NCBI GenBank assembly: GCA_029721435.1
Contig: CM056588.1
Location: forward strand, 35,867,930 to 35,931,929
Source: Gymnothorax reevesii
Lineage: Eukaryota > Chordata > Actinopteri > Anguilliformes > Muraenidae
DNA: 64,000 nucleotides
Reading direction: 5' to 3'
Shown: piece after piece, positions 34,111 to 45,227 of the stretch
Layout: every line of letters begins with the position of its first letter
How positions within the stretch are numbered: position 1 is the stretch's first letter
The notes under the pieces: model-generated
Databases searched by the model: none
What the model saw: only the letters and a program-made list of their open reading frames with translations
Told to the model about the DNA's origin: nothing
Position numbers and translations under genes: made by a program

Positions 34111-36867
34111 ACAGAATTTTCCTTACTGTAAATGATGCAGTCTATTTGAAGATATACAATGGGACATACAACTGAGCATGTACACTGTTAAATTCCCAGT
34201 GTGATTCAAGCAAATATACAGGATGCCAAAAAAAACCATGAACAGCCAATTCAGTAAGATTTGATGTAACACTGAAAATTGCACTGGAGCTGGATGCCCA
34301 TCTTGATACACTGTTGTTAAGAACTGAACATCACAGGCAACCTTTGACAATCAAGATAGAATGCAACACATTATGTGGTGCAAAATATATAAAATTAAGT
34401 TCACCAGCTCAGCCTGGGGCCAGTAGGATAAGGTTGCCATATTTGTTTGTTTCTTCTGATTTAACCTCTAAAGTGTCGTGGTCACTAGCCGTGTTCCTGG
34501 AGATCTATTTCCTATAAAGTTTAATCCAACCCTAACTTGAAATCTCTAATTCCACTAAATTCAGCGTGACAAAATCTCTGGTTGTCAAATGAAGTGTGCT
34601 TGTTGGATGATAGATCTCCCGAAACAGGTTTGTGGGCCGACTTCATCACCAGTTACTCAGGGAATCTCTGCTTTCATCCAGCCAAACTCTAGGGACACCT
34701 CTTTACGTGCACGCGTAATCTGAAGTCTCAGTTTCTCGTTCATTTGACACTCAAGTTCAGCCTTGCGATCTTTTTTGGACAGAATTTAGTCAGTCAATAC
34801 AGTTTCACTCTTGATTCCGAGCAGAAATGAAGCCAGTGCTTATATAAGTGTCCTAGTCGAGGAAACAAAGCCAGTGGGTTCGTGCTCAGTCGTGTATGCA
34901 GCATTATAAATAATTGTACAGCACTGTGACGTGAGGTGACATAACCGTTTTAAGGGGATATTACTGCCAGTAATAATTATCAGACAAATTTTATGACTGA
35001 CCTGTGCAATATGATTTTAAAATGACGCGCTCTGCCTAGAAATAGGCCGAAATGCAAGATAACGGCAATAAATAAATAAATAAATACGATAGGCTTCTCC
35101 CAGCCTGCTGGCGTATGGGGAACGGGTACTCGAGCGAGTTCGAGTTTCTTCTAGATTGAGCTTTTCTCGGTCTACTCGCATCACACCATGTTCTCACACG
35201 TGATTTCAAGCAAACCGAAGCAGGGGGAGGATCAGTTGCACTATTTAGGACAGGCTATATTGGTAACACCGACCAAATGATATATTAGCACATTTCTGAA
35301 GGTAAAGCATGAGGAATAACCTATGTTCAGCTTTCGATGAAATGCATACGAGAAGCAGAAAAGAGGCGCTGTCTTTGAAATGATATTATTTTTCATTTAT
35401 TAATTTATGGCGAATTTAAATGTCTGTAATGCAGGGTATGCCCATCTCGCACGTTTGAAGCCAAGTGCAAAACTTGAAATGGGTACGCGCATTGGCAAAG
35501 TACACTGCAATCTAGCGCATAGCTCTGGCTGGCGTTGAAAGTTACGCATGGACAGCAATCGCTCCTCAAGGTGGCTTTTGCCCACATCGCTTTGTCGACG
35601 CTGTCATGCTGCATCCTTTGTACGTGCACATCCTCACTAGCTTCATGGCAACACTGTACACAAATGTACAGAGTTCAACCACTCTGCCCGTCGCGGGAGG
35701 AGAGCGCGCTCCCCAGTTGACAATATTGTTGTACTCTGGACAGTAATCATAAGTACCACACGTAAACCGAATTTTGAAAAAAATGAGGAAAATTAAGTCA
35801 AGACGATTCTGCCGGAAAAAATGCATTTGACAGGAAGTACATGTTCTGAAAATGGTTCATTCCCAAAGTAAGACGTGCAAAAATGAACGCGCCGCACCCC
35901 AACTAACTCGGGAAAATCCACCGAACTCATTGGCGGTATTCGACACACCCCTCACTGGCTGTAATACGATAGGATTCCGTATTAGGCGGGTCTTTTTCTC
36001 TATAACTGACTGCGTATTGGTTATATCTTATGCCAATAACACTACGATTTGCATATCCAGGTCAGGTTGCAGGCACAGAGACGTGGGTTGGGCTCTATCA
36101 GTGCAACTGTACTGAACTTCAGTGGTACAGTAGATAGCTATGAAAGAAAATTCAAGTTAATTGTATTGGGCTTTTTCATTCGACGAAAAGAGGAGATTAT
36201 AATATGTAGTAAAATAATTTAATCATAGAAACAATCAGGTATTCTTTCATGAATGGCTCTTAAAAACTTGAAATACTGGTGAGTACCCACCTAATTGCTC
36301 ACTATAATTTAAGGATTTTATTTAAAATTGTTTATTTACAAAAATTTAAATTCTGCATAATTTCTCCTGACGTCCACTCTAGTCATCTAAAAACAACAAT
36401 TGCATGCAATTTTCTAAACAGTCCGATTGAGGAGACTGGCATGTTGAATTTGCTATCCAGATCTAAATGAGGATTGGTTCCCTGTATAACATTAAGGGCA
36501 CGAGAATAATCTTTGTTGCACAGCCTGATTGCTATGTTAAAATAAAAGTTCTACCGCGCTTTTGTAGTTGGCCTACATAACTCGTGAGTTTTTGTTGGTC
36601 CAAATCAGTGGCAAAGAAAAATGTTGTCGGTGGTACTGCGGATGCGTTTTTATAAGTAATTAAATTTTCCTCTTGTACATGGTGTATTTTACGGGGCTTA
36701 TGGGCCTATTATTATTATTATTAGGCTATTGTTGCTGTTGTTATTGTTATTGTAATAGTCGTAGTAGTAGTGGGTTATTGTTCTCATTCATTCATTCATT
36801 CTTTCATTCATTCATAGCATTTGTATTGTTTTCTCATTGTGTGAAGTGCTTGGACCTTGTGATTTCC
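34111..36867. other. Intergenic, upstream of mir-210
   Basis: No protein gene. It has more CpG than average near 35500-36100, where the candidate promoter lies. Short (TTA)n, (AATA)n and (ATTC)n runs occur at 36702, 35071 and 36785. A primary transcript for mir-210 probably starts here. Confidence 0.5.
35925..36090 (+). promoter_or_regulatory. Candidate mir-210 promoter (CCAAT boxes, octamer, hypoxia-response-like core)
   Basis: Within about 160 bases are ATTGG at 35929 and 36016, CCAAT at 36033, an exact octamer ATTTGCAT at 36047-36054, and ACGTGG at 36081 preceded by CACAG. The hairpin starts about 790 bases downstream. HIF binds RCGTG cores. Another ACGTG lies at 35622. Short motifs like these occur by chance, so this is a candidate only. 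Confidence 0.3.
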
Positions 36868-36948
36868 AAAAGCAGGTAAGCCACTGACTAACGCACATTG
36901 CGCTGTTCCACATTCCACTGTGCGTGTGACAGCGGCTAACCAGCTTTT
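36868..36948 (+). ncRNA. mir210: mir-210 precursor hairpin
   Basis: Two arms fold into a near-continuous stem. The 5' product is at 36879-36900 (starts AGCCACTGAC) and the 3' product at 36918-36939 (starts CTGTGCGTGTGACAGCGG, seed TGTGCGT). The stem extends outward to AAAAGC at 36868 pairing with GCTTTT at 36943-36948, and the loop is about 17 bases. The 3' product equals the vertebrate miR-210 sequence apart from the usual fish 3' end. It lies between RASSF7 and PHRF1 on the opposite strand, the human arrangement. miR-210 is induced by HIF in hypoxia and represses, among others, ISCU and EFNA3. Confidence 0.97.
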
Positions 36949-38417
36949 AGGGGTATCACCGAGTTCACCCCTCGAGTCTTGGACACAGACGGGGCGGAAG
37001 TCTTTAAAGACTGTTCTTTAACGTTATTCCAGCCTTCCTTTGGATGCGAAAGCCATTCACCTCCCAGGCCAAAAACTCATGTCGTGGAAAATATCTTACC
37101 GCTAACCGTATAGTGACTGGCTCATGTGGAGGTTATCAGTCTCCAAAATACAGCCTGCATGGAAAAGCTCGTGGGTATAACGACGCTTGAGCGACCAGTG
37201 TAACGATTTCAACGAAACCAAAAGTTCACTGGGTGAGTGACTCGTGAATTTATGCGATATGCGTTTTCGATGCATATGCATTTCGAACAGTGTTTTTCCC
37301 TCAACTTGCTTCTCTTAAAATTATCATCAAGGCTTTTGCAAATTTCTGCTGTCACTTTTGCTGTTTTTCAGATGGTGCATGTGCGATAAATGAAATTACG
37401 TAATTGCATTACATAACGACCTTTACTTTTGACACTTAAATAAATTTGCTGACTTTTGCCCCTCATGTGTACTCTTCGTGATTTTTGAAAATGTATTTTG
37501 CTTATTTTTTATTAGGTGCTGTTTTGTATCTCAAAGTGTAACTCTGGTTTTAGAAACGCAATCTATTACAATGCCTTATACCACCTTCAGCGCCCATGGG
37601 GCTGAATGATGTGCAAATCGGCGGACTCCGCCTGTGTCCGAAAGCTTTCGCAAGAACGCGAAAACTCATTTCGGTTTCGCTGACCGTCACTCCCTCCCGC
37701 TGAAGATTTTCATTTCAAACGGTTTACAAGAAACACAACCGACTTTGCCCGAAGTTCATCTGATCTGGGTGACTCGCTCAGCGCGCTTTCTCAAAGCAAA
37801 CATCTCAGGTGGAGGGGCATGTGTGCTCAGCAATGACGGCCTGATTTTCCGCAGAGCGTCGCATGCCCTCAGTTAAAACGGGGAGCGACACTGTGTGCGC
37901 GCACTTGTGTCTGTAAGGGTTGGGAGGGGGATGATATCGCGGCGGTGTAAAAGAGGAAGACGGATGGCGATAATTATGATCTACAAAAAAATAAAAAAAT
38001 TGAAGATGAGGACAGTTTTTTTTTTTAAATTTGTCTGTTGTTATCCTGGTACATCTCTGATCTACAGGCCTACTGACTTCACAGGACACTTTAAAAGGCT
38101 GCTTGTTTCATTCTTTGTGTTCCATCACGTCGGAGGTTCGTTCTACTGACCTCTTGGTAACAGCAGCTGCCCTTCTCATCGGACCCAGATCACTCAGGTT
38201 CTGCATGGTAACCCCCAGGAACATGACAGATCATATGGAGGTGTCTCTCTGCAAACTCATTGCCTTTGAGCGAGTATCCAAAGTATTTGCTCTTGGAATC
38301 TGAACTGTTGGGCTAATGCAAAACTAGACATGACAAGGTGGTGCAGTCATCAGGGACCCTCTGGCCAGGACGCTGATCATTATAAATTCATTAGTGCATT
38401 ATTATGAGCTATTCCAA
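36949..38417. other. Intergenic, downstream of mir-210
   Basis: No gene seen. Sequence just after the hairpin is moderately CpG-rich to about 37250 and may belong to the primary transcript. Confidence 0.45.
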
Positions 38418-39545
38418 AGGGGTCTCATCATTAGAGCCAGGTTGATGTTAGAGCTGTGGGACTCAGTCTGCATGCTACAGCAGGGGTCTCACTCTCCTTG
38501 TTGGTGCAGGATGCTCACTTTCCATTTTGGATCAGAGGGTCTCAGTCTCCATGTGGGATCAGCAGGTCTCAGTCTCCGTGTCTGAGCTGGGGTTTCAGTG
38601 TCAATGTTAGAGCAGAGGTGTCAGTGTCCATGGTAGTGCAGGGTTCTCAGCTTCCATTTTGGATCAGAGAATCTCAGTTTATATGTTAGAGCAGAAGTTT
38701 CAGTCCCCGTGTTTGAGCAGGGGACTCAGTCTCCAGGTTAATGCAGGGATCTCCGCCTATATGTTAGAGCAGGGTGTCTCAATAATCGAATTAGAGCAGG
38801 GGTCTTAATCCATCTGTTGGAGCAGCGGTTCTCAGTCTCCATGTTAGTGCGTGGGATCTCAGTCTCCATGTTTGAGCAGGAGTCTCAGTGTTCAAGTTTA
38901 AGCATCGGGATTCAGTCTCTGCGTTAAAGCAGGGGGTATCAGTCTCCATGTTACTACAGAGGTTTCAGTCTCCGTGGTAGTGTAAGGGGCCCAGTCTTCA
39001 TGTTAGATCAAGGGGTTTTAGTCTCCGTGATAGTGCAAGCATTCTGAGTCTCCATGTTAGCGCAGTGAGTCTCAGTCTTTGTGTTTGAGCAGAGATCTCA
39101 GTCTGCATGTTAGTGCCTGGAATCTCAGTCTCCATATTTGAGCAGGGGGCTCAGTGTCCTTGTTAGAACAAGGGGCTAGGTCTCCATGTTACGGCAGGGG
39201 ACTGAGTGTCCATGTTAGAGTTGGGATCTCAGTCTCCTTGTTACTGCAGAGGTTCTCAGTCTCCATGTTACAACAGGAGTTTCAGTTAACATGTTCGAGC
39301 AAAGTGTCAGTCTCTGTGCTTGAGCACCGGTCTAAGTCTCCTTTGTTCAAGTAGTGGTCTGAGTCTTCAGTGTTAGTGTCTGGTATCTAAGTCTCCTTGT
39401 TGGTGCAGGGGAGCTCAGTCTCTATCTTTGAGGTCTCAGTGTCCATGTTAGATCAGGCGGTCTCAGTCTGCATATTAGAGCAGGAGGTCTTAGTGTCTTA
39501 TGTTAGAGCAGGGATGTCAGCTTCCATGTTTGAGTTGGGGCCATA
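38418..39545. repeat. Minisatellite of about 1.1 kb, unit about 26-28 bp
   Basis: About 40 degenerate direct copies of a unit like TCTCAGTCTCCATGTTAGAG plus CAGGGG. Length and sequence vary between copies. Unequal divergence and no spacers show tandem duplication rather than CRISPR. Confidence 0.9.
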
Positions 39546-41780
39546 GTCTTCTATAGGTAATCGTTTGAAACAAAAAGCGTCACGCGCACCAGTCAAGGTG
39601 TCCAGGACCAGATCCAGAACAGCCAAAATCAAATTCCCCATGTGTACCTGAAATAGTAGTGTGCAGTGATAATATTGTCTCCAAAATTAGACTAAGGAGA
39701 ATCCAACAACTCACCCTTGAGACATGTTGGGTATTGCTTAAATTTTTGTTGTGATTCAAGGCTGTCATTCGTTGGAATTAGTGTGGCGATAGTAGTGATT
39801 ACAGTCTGGCTATCACTGATTTGTGTCACCAGTAGACAGTTTACTCTCATTACAGATCACTGCTTTAGGGTGATTTACTTCACAATTCATAGATTTCAGT
39901 CATGTGACTGCTGCGTACCCTGGCAGGGCAAAACACTATTTCATGACAGTGACCAATACTAGTAGACATTCCATCAAGCTGCCACGTAAGCCTGACATTT
40001 TTTCATTTGTTTCAACCCACAGTACCCGCTGCAGTAGTCATATTTCTGTAATTAAAAACAGCGAAGCCCCTAATGTTACCCGGGCTGCACTATAGAGATG
40101 TTCACATTTAATATGGTTATCTTCTTGAGAATCATTTACCTAGCACTGCCGCCTGGATAACAGCATAGCATAGTACAGACAGTTAGGCCATATGAAAAAA
40201 TTAGTTGATTAACATCCCCATCAGCCCGAGAAAAACCCTTTTTTATTTTGAAAAAAAAATCTGTTAAAATCGTACCCATCAGTAAGTGAAAAAAATGCTC
40301 AAAATGTTTGTCCATGTAGCAGCAGACGATCTGTTCCTCTTTCAATAATTGCGCTACGTATGGGTTAAGTGGATTCGATTCTTTATGTTTATGCACGTAC
40401 TTATAATTTGGATTTTTTCTGCTATTTGGATCTCAAACTCTTGTTGTAATTTTTAAAAAATCTCCCACTCGCCCCAGACAATGGACACGTGAGGGATGTT
40501 TAAAAAAAAAAGACAATTTTTTTTAAAATGGCCTGATTTGTATTTTCGATCAAGGTGGGAGGATGAAGGGCGGAAAAAAAACATTCCTTGTCAAAGCAGA
40601 GGTGAGCGCTAATTAGGTAGTCAGCCAGCTAACAACCATTGATTATTTTTCGTTGTTAGTTTACTGTTACCAGCCATTCTATGGTAGTAAATGTAGCAAC
40701 AAATCCACAGTCGCTTCCTTTCTGGGTTTCCTTTCGCAGACGGGATTCTGTAAAAGCAAAACCCTGGCTTGCCTTCTTGTCAGTCACTGCGACCAATGCA
40801 ACAACAACTGACTGGCATTTTGGCAAAATAATTTAGAGAAAATGGTTGGTAGGAAGCATAGGAACCTTTCTTTTGCCCTCCAGGTGGTCGTTCCCATAAT
40901 ATTGAGAAGTCGCATAAAAACTACGATTACTTGGAAAATGCAATCTTTTACTCTAGTCCGAGGCTTCTGGTGTTTAGGACAGAAAGGGAGGTGGTGCTGG
41001 AGGTAAGGTGGATGCCTTTTTGGGTATTGGGGTGTAACTGGACTCTCCAGAACCCCTCCCAGACAAGAGACGAGGTGTAATTTGGATGGTGCGGCCCACC
41101 ACGCGCAGCAGCTCTGTGGCGCACTGTTAGGGCGTCTCAGAGGAATGCATTCCAGTTGGTGTAATGACAGAGTCAATATCCGTTACACGTACTCGACAAA
41201 GTACGGGCAGTTTCAGTCTGCGGACGAGCGTCAGCTAAGGGCTGGGCAGCGGAGTGTTCGTGCAGTGAATCGCACGATGACCGTCACAAGCTTTCATGAA
41301 ACATATGGCTTTAATACCAACAAAACCAGCTGTTCCATGTGCCCATGACATAATCTGCGCTATTGGGGGGAGCTGTAAGTGTGGGGTGTGTCTAACTGAA
41401 GTTATTTCTACACCAGAGCAGAAACAGAGGGGCCACAGTGCTAACATGCTAACAAATGTTGGGCCGTGAGAGCGGGGCCTGGGAGATGATGCAACACCGT
41501 CCCTGATGTATACGTGCGTGTGTGCATGTGTGTGAAACCAGAAGGGCAAGACTGCACTTCTGTAAGCTTTGGGATTTTTTTTTTGTCATAATGTCTTGTA
41601 TTCCAGTGCACACTGCTTGCCATCATTGGGAGACATTGGAACCATTCCAATGCATAGTTTTCTTTAACTTCCTTGTTTAGTACCCTTTACTTCCTTTTCT
41701 TACTCTATGCTCCACCCACTGCAGAGGCAAACAAAAGTAGTTAGATATGAAAGTTAAGATGGGAGAACCAAAAAAAAAAA
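39546..41780. other. Intergenic, nothing recognised
   Basis: No exon or RNA gene supported on either strand. Confidence 0.5.
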
Positions 41781-41794
41781 AAAAACTTGCGTTA

Positions 41795-42715
41795 CGATAA
41801 GGAAACAAAACGTGCGTAAGGATTAGGAAAACGGACCTTGTGTTGGGATTAGGAAACGGAACCTGCATTAGAATTAACCCTTTGTTGCACATTGTCCAAT
41901 ATTTTGGACATAAGTTTAGTGGGGGTTATTTTCTCTAGGCTCATAGATACCCTGAAAACACAAGATATACATTTTACCGGACATTTCCAGATAATAATTT
42001 CCTCAATAGGTGCCTCTCTGATTAATCACATGATTTACCGCAAACAGTCACAATGGCTGCATCCACAAGGAAGAGGTAAGTTGACGAAAGTCAGAAATAG
42101 TCTTGTATTGTTCAAGTTTTGATCAGACTTCTTTCTGTTGGGGGATGGAATCAAATTATATCGCATAAACTGAAAACACATAACCTATGTAATGCATGTC
42201 TATTTGTTGGAATACATCTGAGTCTATGCTCTATCAAAAATATTGGAAATTATGCATGGCGAGTAAATAGCTCAAATAAGCAATGTCCAGAATACAGATA
42301 GATCATCATGCATATCAATGACCAGGTTTCTTCAACTTCACATCCCAACAACACCAAACACCAAACACCAAATCCCAACAAATGGTCCAAGGCATTTGTA
42401 TGTACTCCATGCATCAAAGGGTTAATAAATGGAACATGCATTAAAATTAGGGAATAAAATGTGCAAATGGACTAGGAAACTGAATACTATATAGGTTTAG
42501 TAAATAGACTGTGGATAAGGATTAGGAAATTGAATACTATTCAGAATTAGCAAATGGAAAGTGCTTTAAGATTAGCGAACAGAATGTGCGCTAAAACGAG
42601 GAAATAAAATGTGGATTAGGATTAGGAAATGGAATACTATTTCAAATTAGGAAATGGAACGTGCGTCCGGATTAGGAAACAAAACATGCAGCAGGCTTAG
42701 GGAATGGAACAAGCG
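41795..42715. repeat. Degenerate tandem array, about 28-30-bp unit, split by an insertion
   Basis: Copies of a unit near GGATTAGGAAACGGAACGTG occur at 41795-41873 and resume at 42426-42715. The gap is the TTAA element at 41878-42421. Confidence 0.75.
41878..42421. mobile_element. TTAA-flanked MITE (piggyBac or Kolobok type)
   Basis: It begins CCCTTTGTTGCACA and ends TGCATCAAAGGG, inverted to CCCTTTGATGCA. TTAA flanks it at 41874-41877 and 42422-42425. It is 544 bp with no transposase. TTAA duplication is diagnostic of piggyBac and Kolobok. Confidence 0.85.
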
Positions 42716-43583
42716 TCTATGAAAAGTCTATGAAACTGAATGGTCTAAGTGCTTCAACTACTTGTTCAAAGGGACGTCTGATGTCAGCATATGTCATGAT
42801 AGATATTATATAATTTTTATTGTGCCGGAATCTTTCCCAGACTCATCTAACAGATTGTAACAGCCTTGATGATGAGAGATCCAGTGCATTTCCAGGCTGA
42901 GCACTTGAAAGGAAAGCTGTGAAAAGTAAGCAGTCTGAATGAGCCCATTTGCTCCAAACTGCAGGGCATCACAGGAACTAAGGAAATACCTCCGAACTGT
43001 CACAGTGTGAGAATAATGTGCAACCAGGCCAATGTAAATGCAGTCATATATTTCACAAAATGTCATCCTTTATTTTATATATATATATATGTGTACATAT
43101 ACACACTTAAAATAATTAATTCACAAAATAGGTTTCATAAAATATTTTACAGAAAATACATGATTTGCTGTACATACATGTAGTGACAGATGGGGTTAAA
43201 GATATATGTAAAATAATGAGCAAACAGTGAACAAATCCTTGGACTTGCGAATCCTGTTTTATCTCCAAGACGACTCCCTTGATGTCAAGACTGCAAGACA
43301 CACAAAAATAACCAGCATGACGCTACTATTGTTTAGTGCTGAGAGATTTAAGGGGGTGGGGGCTGGGTCTGCTGGGGTCTTACAGATAATCCTCGCTGGG
43401 AAAAATCCCAGCTGTGAGCTCCCCCCCCCCCCCCCAAACCAACCCTCCAAACATCTCAGCCTTTGTGTCCCTTCTCACCAAATCACCCAAACCGCACAGC
43501 ACCCAGGACAGAGGGAGCGAGAGAGTGAAAAGGAAGGAGAGGGAGAGAGATGGGGGGGGGACAGAGGGTGTAACTTACAGCCT
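42716..43583. other. Intergenic, nothing recognised
   Basis: A TA/TG run near 43076-43100 and a C14 run near 43423; no gene. Confidence 0.5.
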
Positions 43584-43616
<33 letters not shown>

Positions 43617-43973
43617 TGAGTGTGTGTGTGTGTGTTTGTGTGTGTGCAGTGAGTGCTTGTATGTGTTTGCGTGAGCATGTGTCTGTTTGTGCATAGTGTG
43701 AGTGTGTGTAACTGTGTGTTTAATGTGTACGTGCAGTGCGTGTGTCCGAGTGTATGCGCATGCTTGTTTGTGTGCATGAGTGTGTGTGCAGTATATGTAT
43801 CCGTGTGTGTAGTGTGTGTGCAGAGTGTGCATGTGTTGTATGTGCCCTTGTCTGTATGTGCCGGAGTGTCTGCGTGTGCGTTTGTAGTTTGTGTGTATAG
43901 TGTGTGAGTGTGTGTAACTCAGTGTGTATGTGTGCAGATTGTGTATGTGTAGTGTTTGAATGCATAGGTGTGC

Positions 43974-44020
<47 letters not shown>
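43584..44020. repeat. Compound TG microsatellite
   Basis: Pure (TG)n at 43584-43614 and about 43971-44020, with interrupted GTGTGTG-rich sequence between. Long frames here are repeat artefacts. Confidence 0.9.
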
Positions 44021-44022
<2 letters not shown>

Positions 44023-44986
44023 TGGTCTCTGTATCTGTCACTCCCTCTCTTCTCCCACATCTCCACGGTGATGATAAAGCAGGCCAGTGCTCCATTAGCC
44101 CATAAGACACATCTGTAGCCCCTGGCTTTGTTATTGCAGAAAACACCTTCATATACACAATCCACATATACAGTATGATACATAACCTCCGCCTCTGTTG
44201 TTGTAAGCATACCTTCATATACATAACTATAACACATACACACAGCCCATGGCCATTGTTTACTTATACTCTGTTGAGAGACAGAGACGGGAGGTGGGGA
44301 GATGTGATGTTAGCCAGTCTGATCTGGTGAGAGGCTCCTTTCGAATGGACGTTAGATGAATTAATAATGAATTAATGATGAATAAATGCAAAGCTCCCTG
44401 CAAAGCTCCACACCTCCCTCTCGGAACCTCGAGGTTAGTAAGAGACCAACGCCACCCAGGAAATCCTCACAGCGAGAGGTGAGCGGAGAGGAGGAAATGG
44501 TTCAAAAGGGGAGAAGAAGAAAACAGGTAAATGAAGAGCGGAAGGTGGGACCGGCCTTAAAGGGGCGGTCCTGAGATTGTTAACAGAGGTGGAGAATCCA
44601 GATTCAGCCCGTAAAAGTCCTGCCCAGGATTTCATGCCAACCTCCTGGATTTTCTAATAATTATTATAATTTTTTTAACCGAGCAGTAGAACTGACGGGC
44701 GAAATCAGCTGACTGAGTTGCTGGGCGTGAGAAATACACCAGAGGACCCTTACTGTCTGACCACTGGATTTAACACCTCAGAGTGAAAACAGTGTCATGG
44801 ATAAACAGGAAGCACTCGAGGGAGAGAAACTGAAAGAGAAAGAGAGTCGAACTGACGAGTAAAACAGCAGTAAACTGGCCTGGAAGAAGGAAATTAGGAG
44901 GGGGGTAAGCGGGGATCTCTCACAGACAAACACTGGACCCAGGGCGCCCCCACTGACAGGAGGGGGGCCGGTACCAGCTGTACTAG
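44021..44986. other. Downstream of RASSF7, nothing recognised
   Basis: No gene seen. The RASSF7 polyadenylation signal follows at 44987. Confidence 0.5.
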
Positions 44987-44992
44987 TTTATT
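44987..44992 (-). terminator. rassf7: RASSF7 polyadenylation signal
   Basis: AATAAA on the minus strand, about 115 bases after the RASSF7 stop. This would give a short 3' UTR ending near 44970. It is the only perfect signal I saw close to the stop. Confidence 0.6.
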
Positions 44993-45105
44993 GTTTTTTT
45001 TTTTGTAAGGGCAGAGTCAGGCTGGAAGCTGAGGGCGGACGTGCAGACGAACGGAGGGACGGACGGACGGACGGACGTGCAGCCAGGAGGAGCAGAGAGG
45101 CGGGG

Positions 45106-45227
45106 TCACACATACACACCCTCGGGGTTCAGGCTGGACACCAGGGGATTCTGCAGATTTCGGGGGTTCCCCATGAACTGCTTGGCCGTGGGGCGGGGCG
45201 GAGACTCCGCGGGGTATGATAGAGACC
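45106..45227 (-). CDS. rassf7: RASSF7 last coding exon
   Basis: After acceptor CTCTCCAG the exon encodes [18 protein letters not shown], then [20 protein letters not shown] and TGA at 45108-45106. The C-terminal peptide resembles RASSF8 (NPISSGFNPEGIYV). As I recall it, human RASSF7 has lost this ending. Confidence 0.9.

Noticed and set aside
38418..39545. CRISPR-like array
   Set aside because: Repeats are contiguous and degenerate with no spacers, in a vertebrate genome. It is a minisatellite.
40784..41176. 130-codon minus-strand frame in the intergenic region
   Set aside because: No domain or conserved motif seen; stops and composition around it look non-coding.
43575..44243. Minus-strand 222-codon frame of His-Thr repeats
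   Set aside because: Pure product of the TG/CA microsatellite; no start context, splice sites or conservation.
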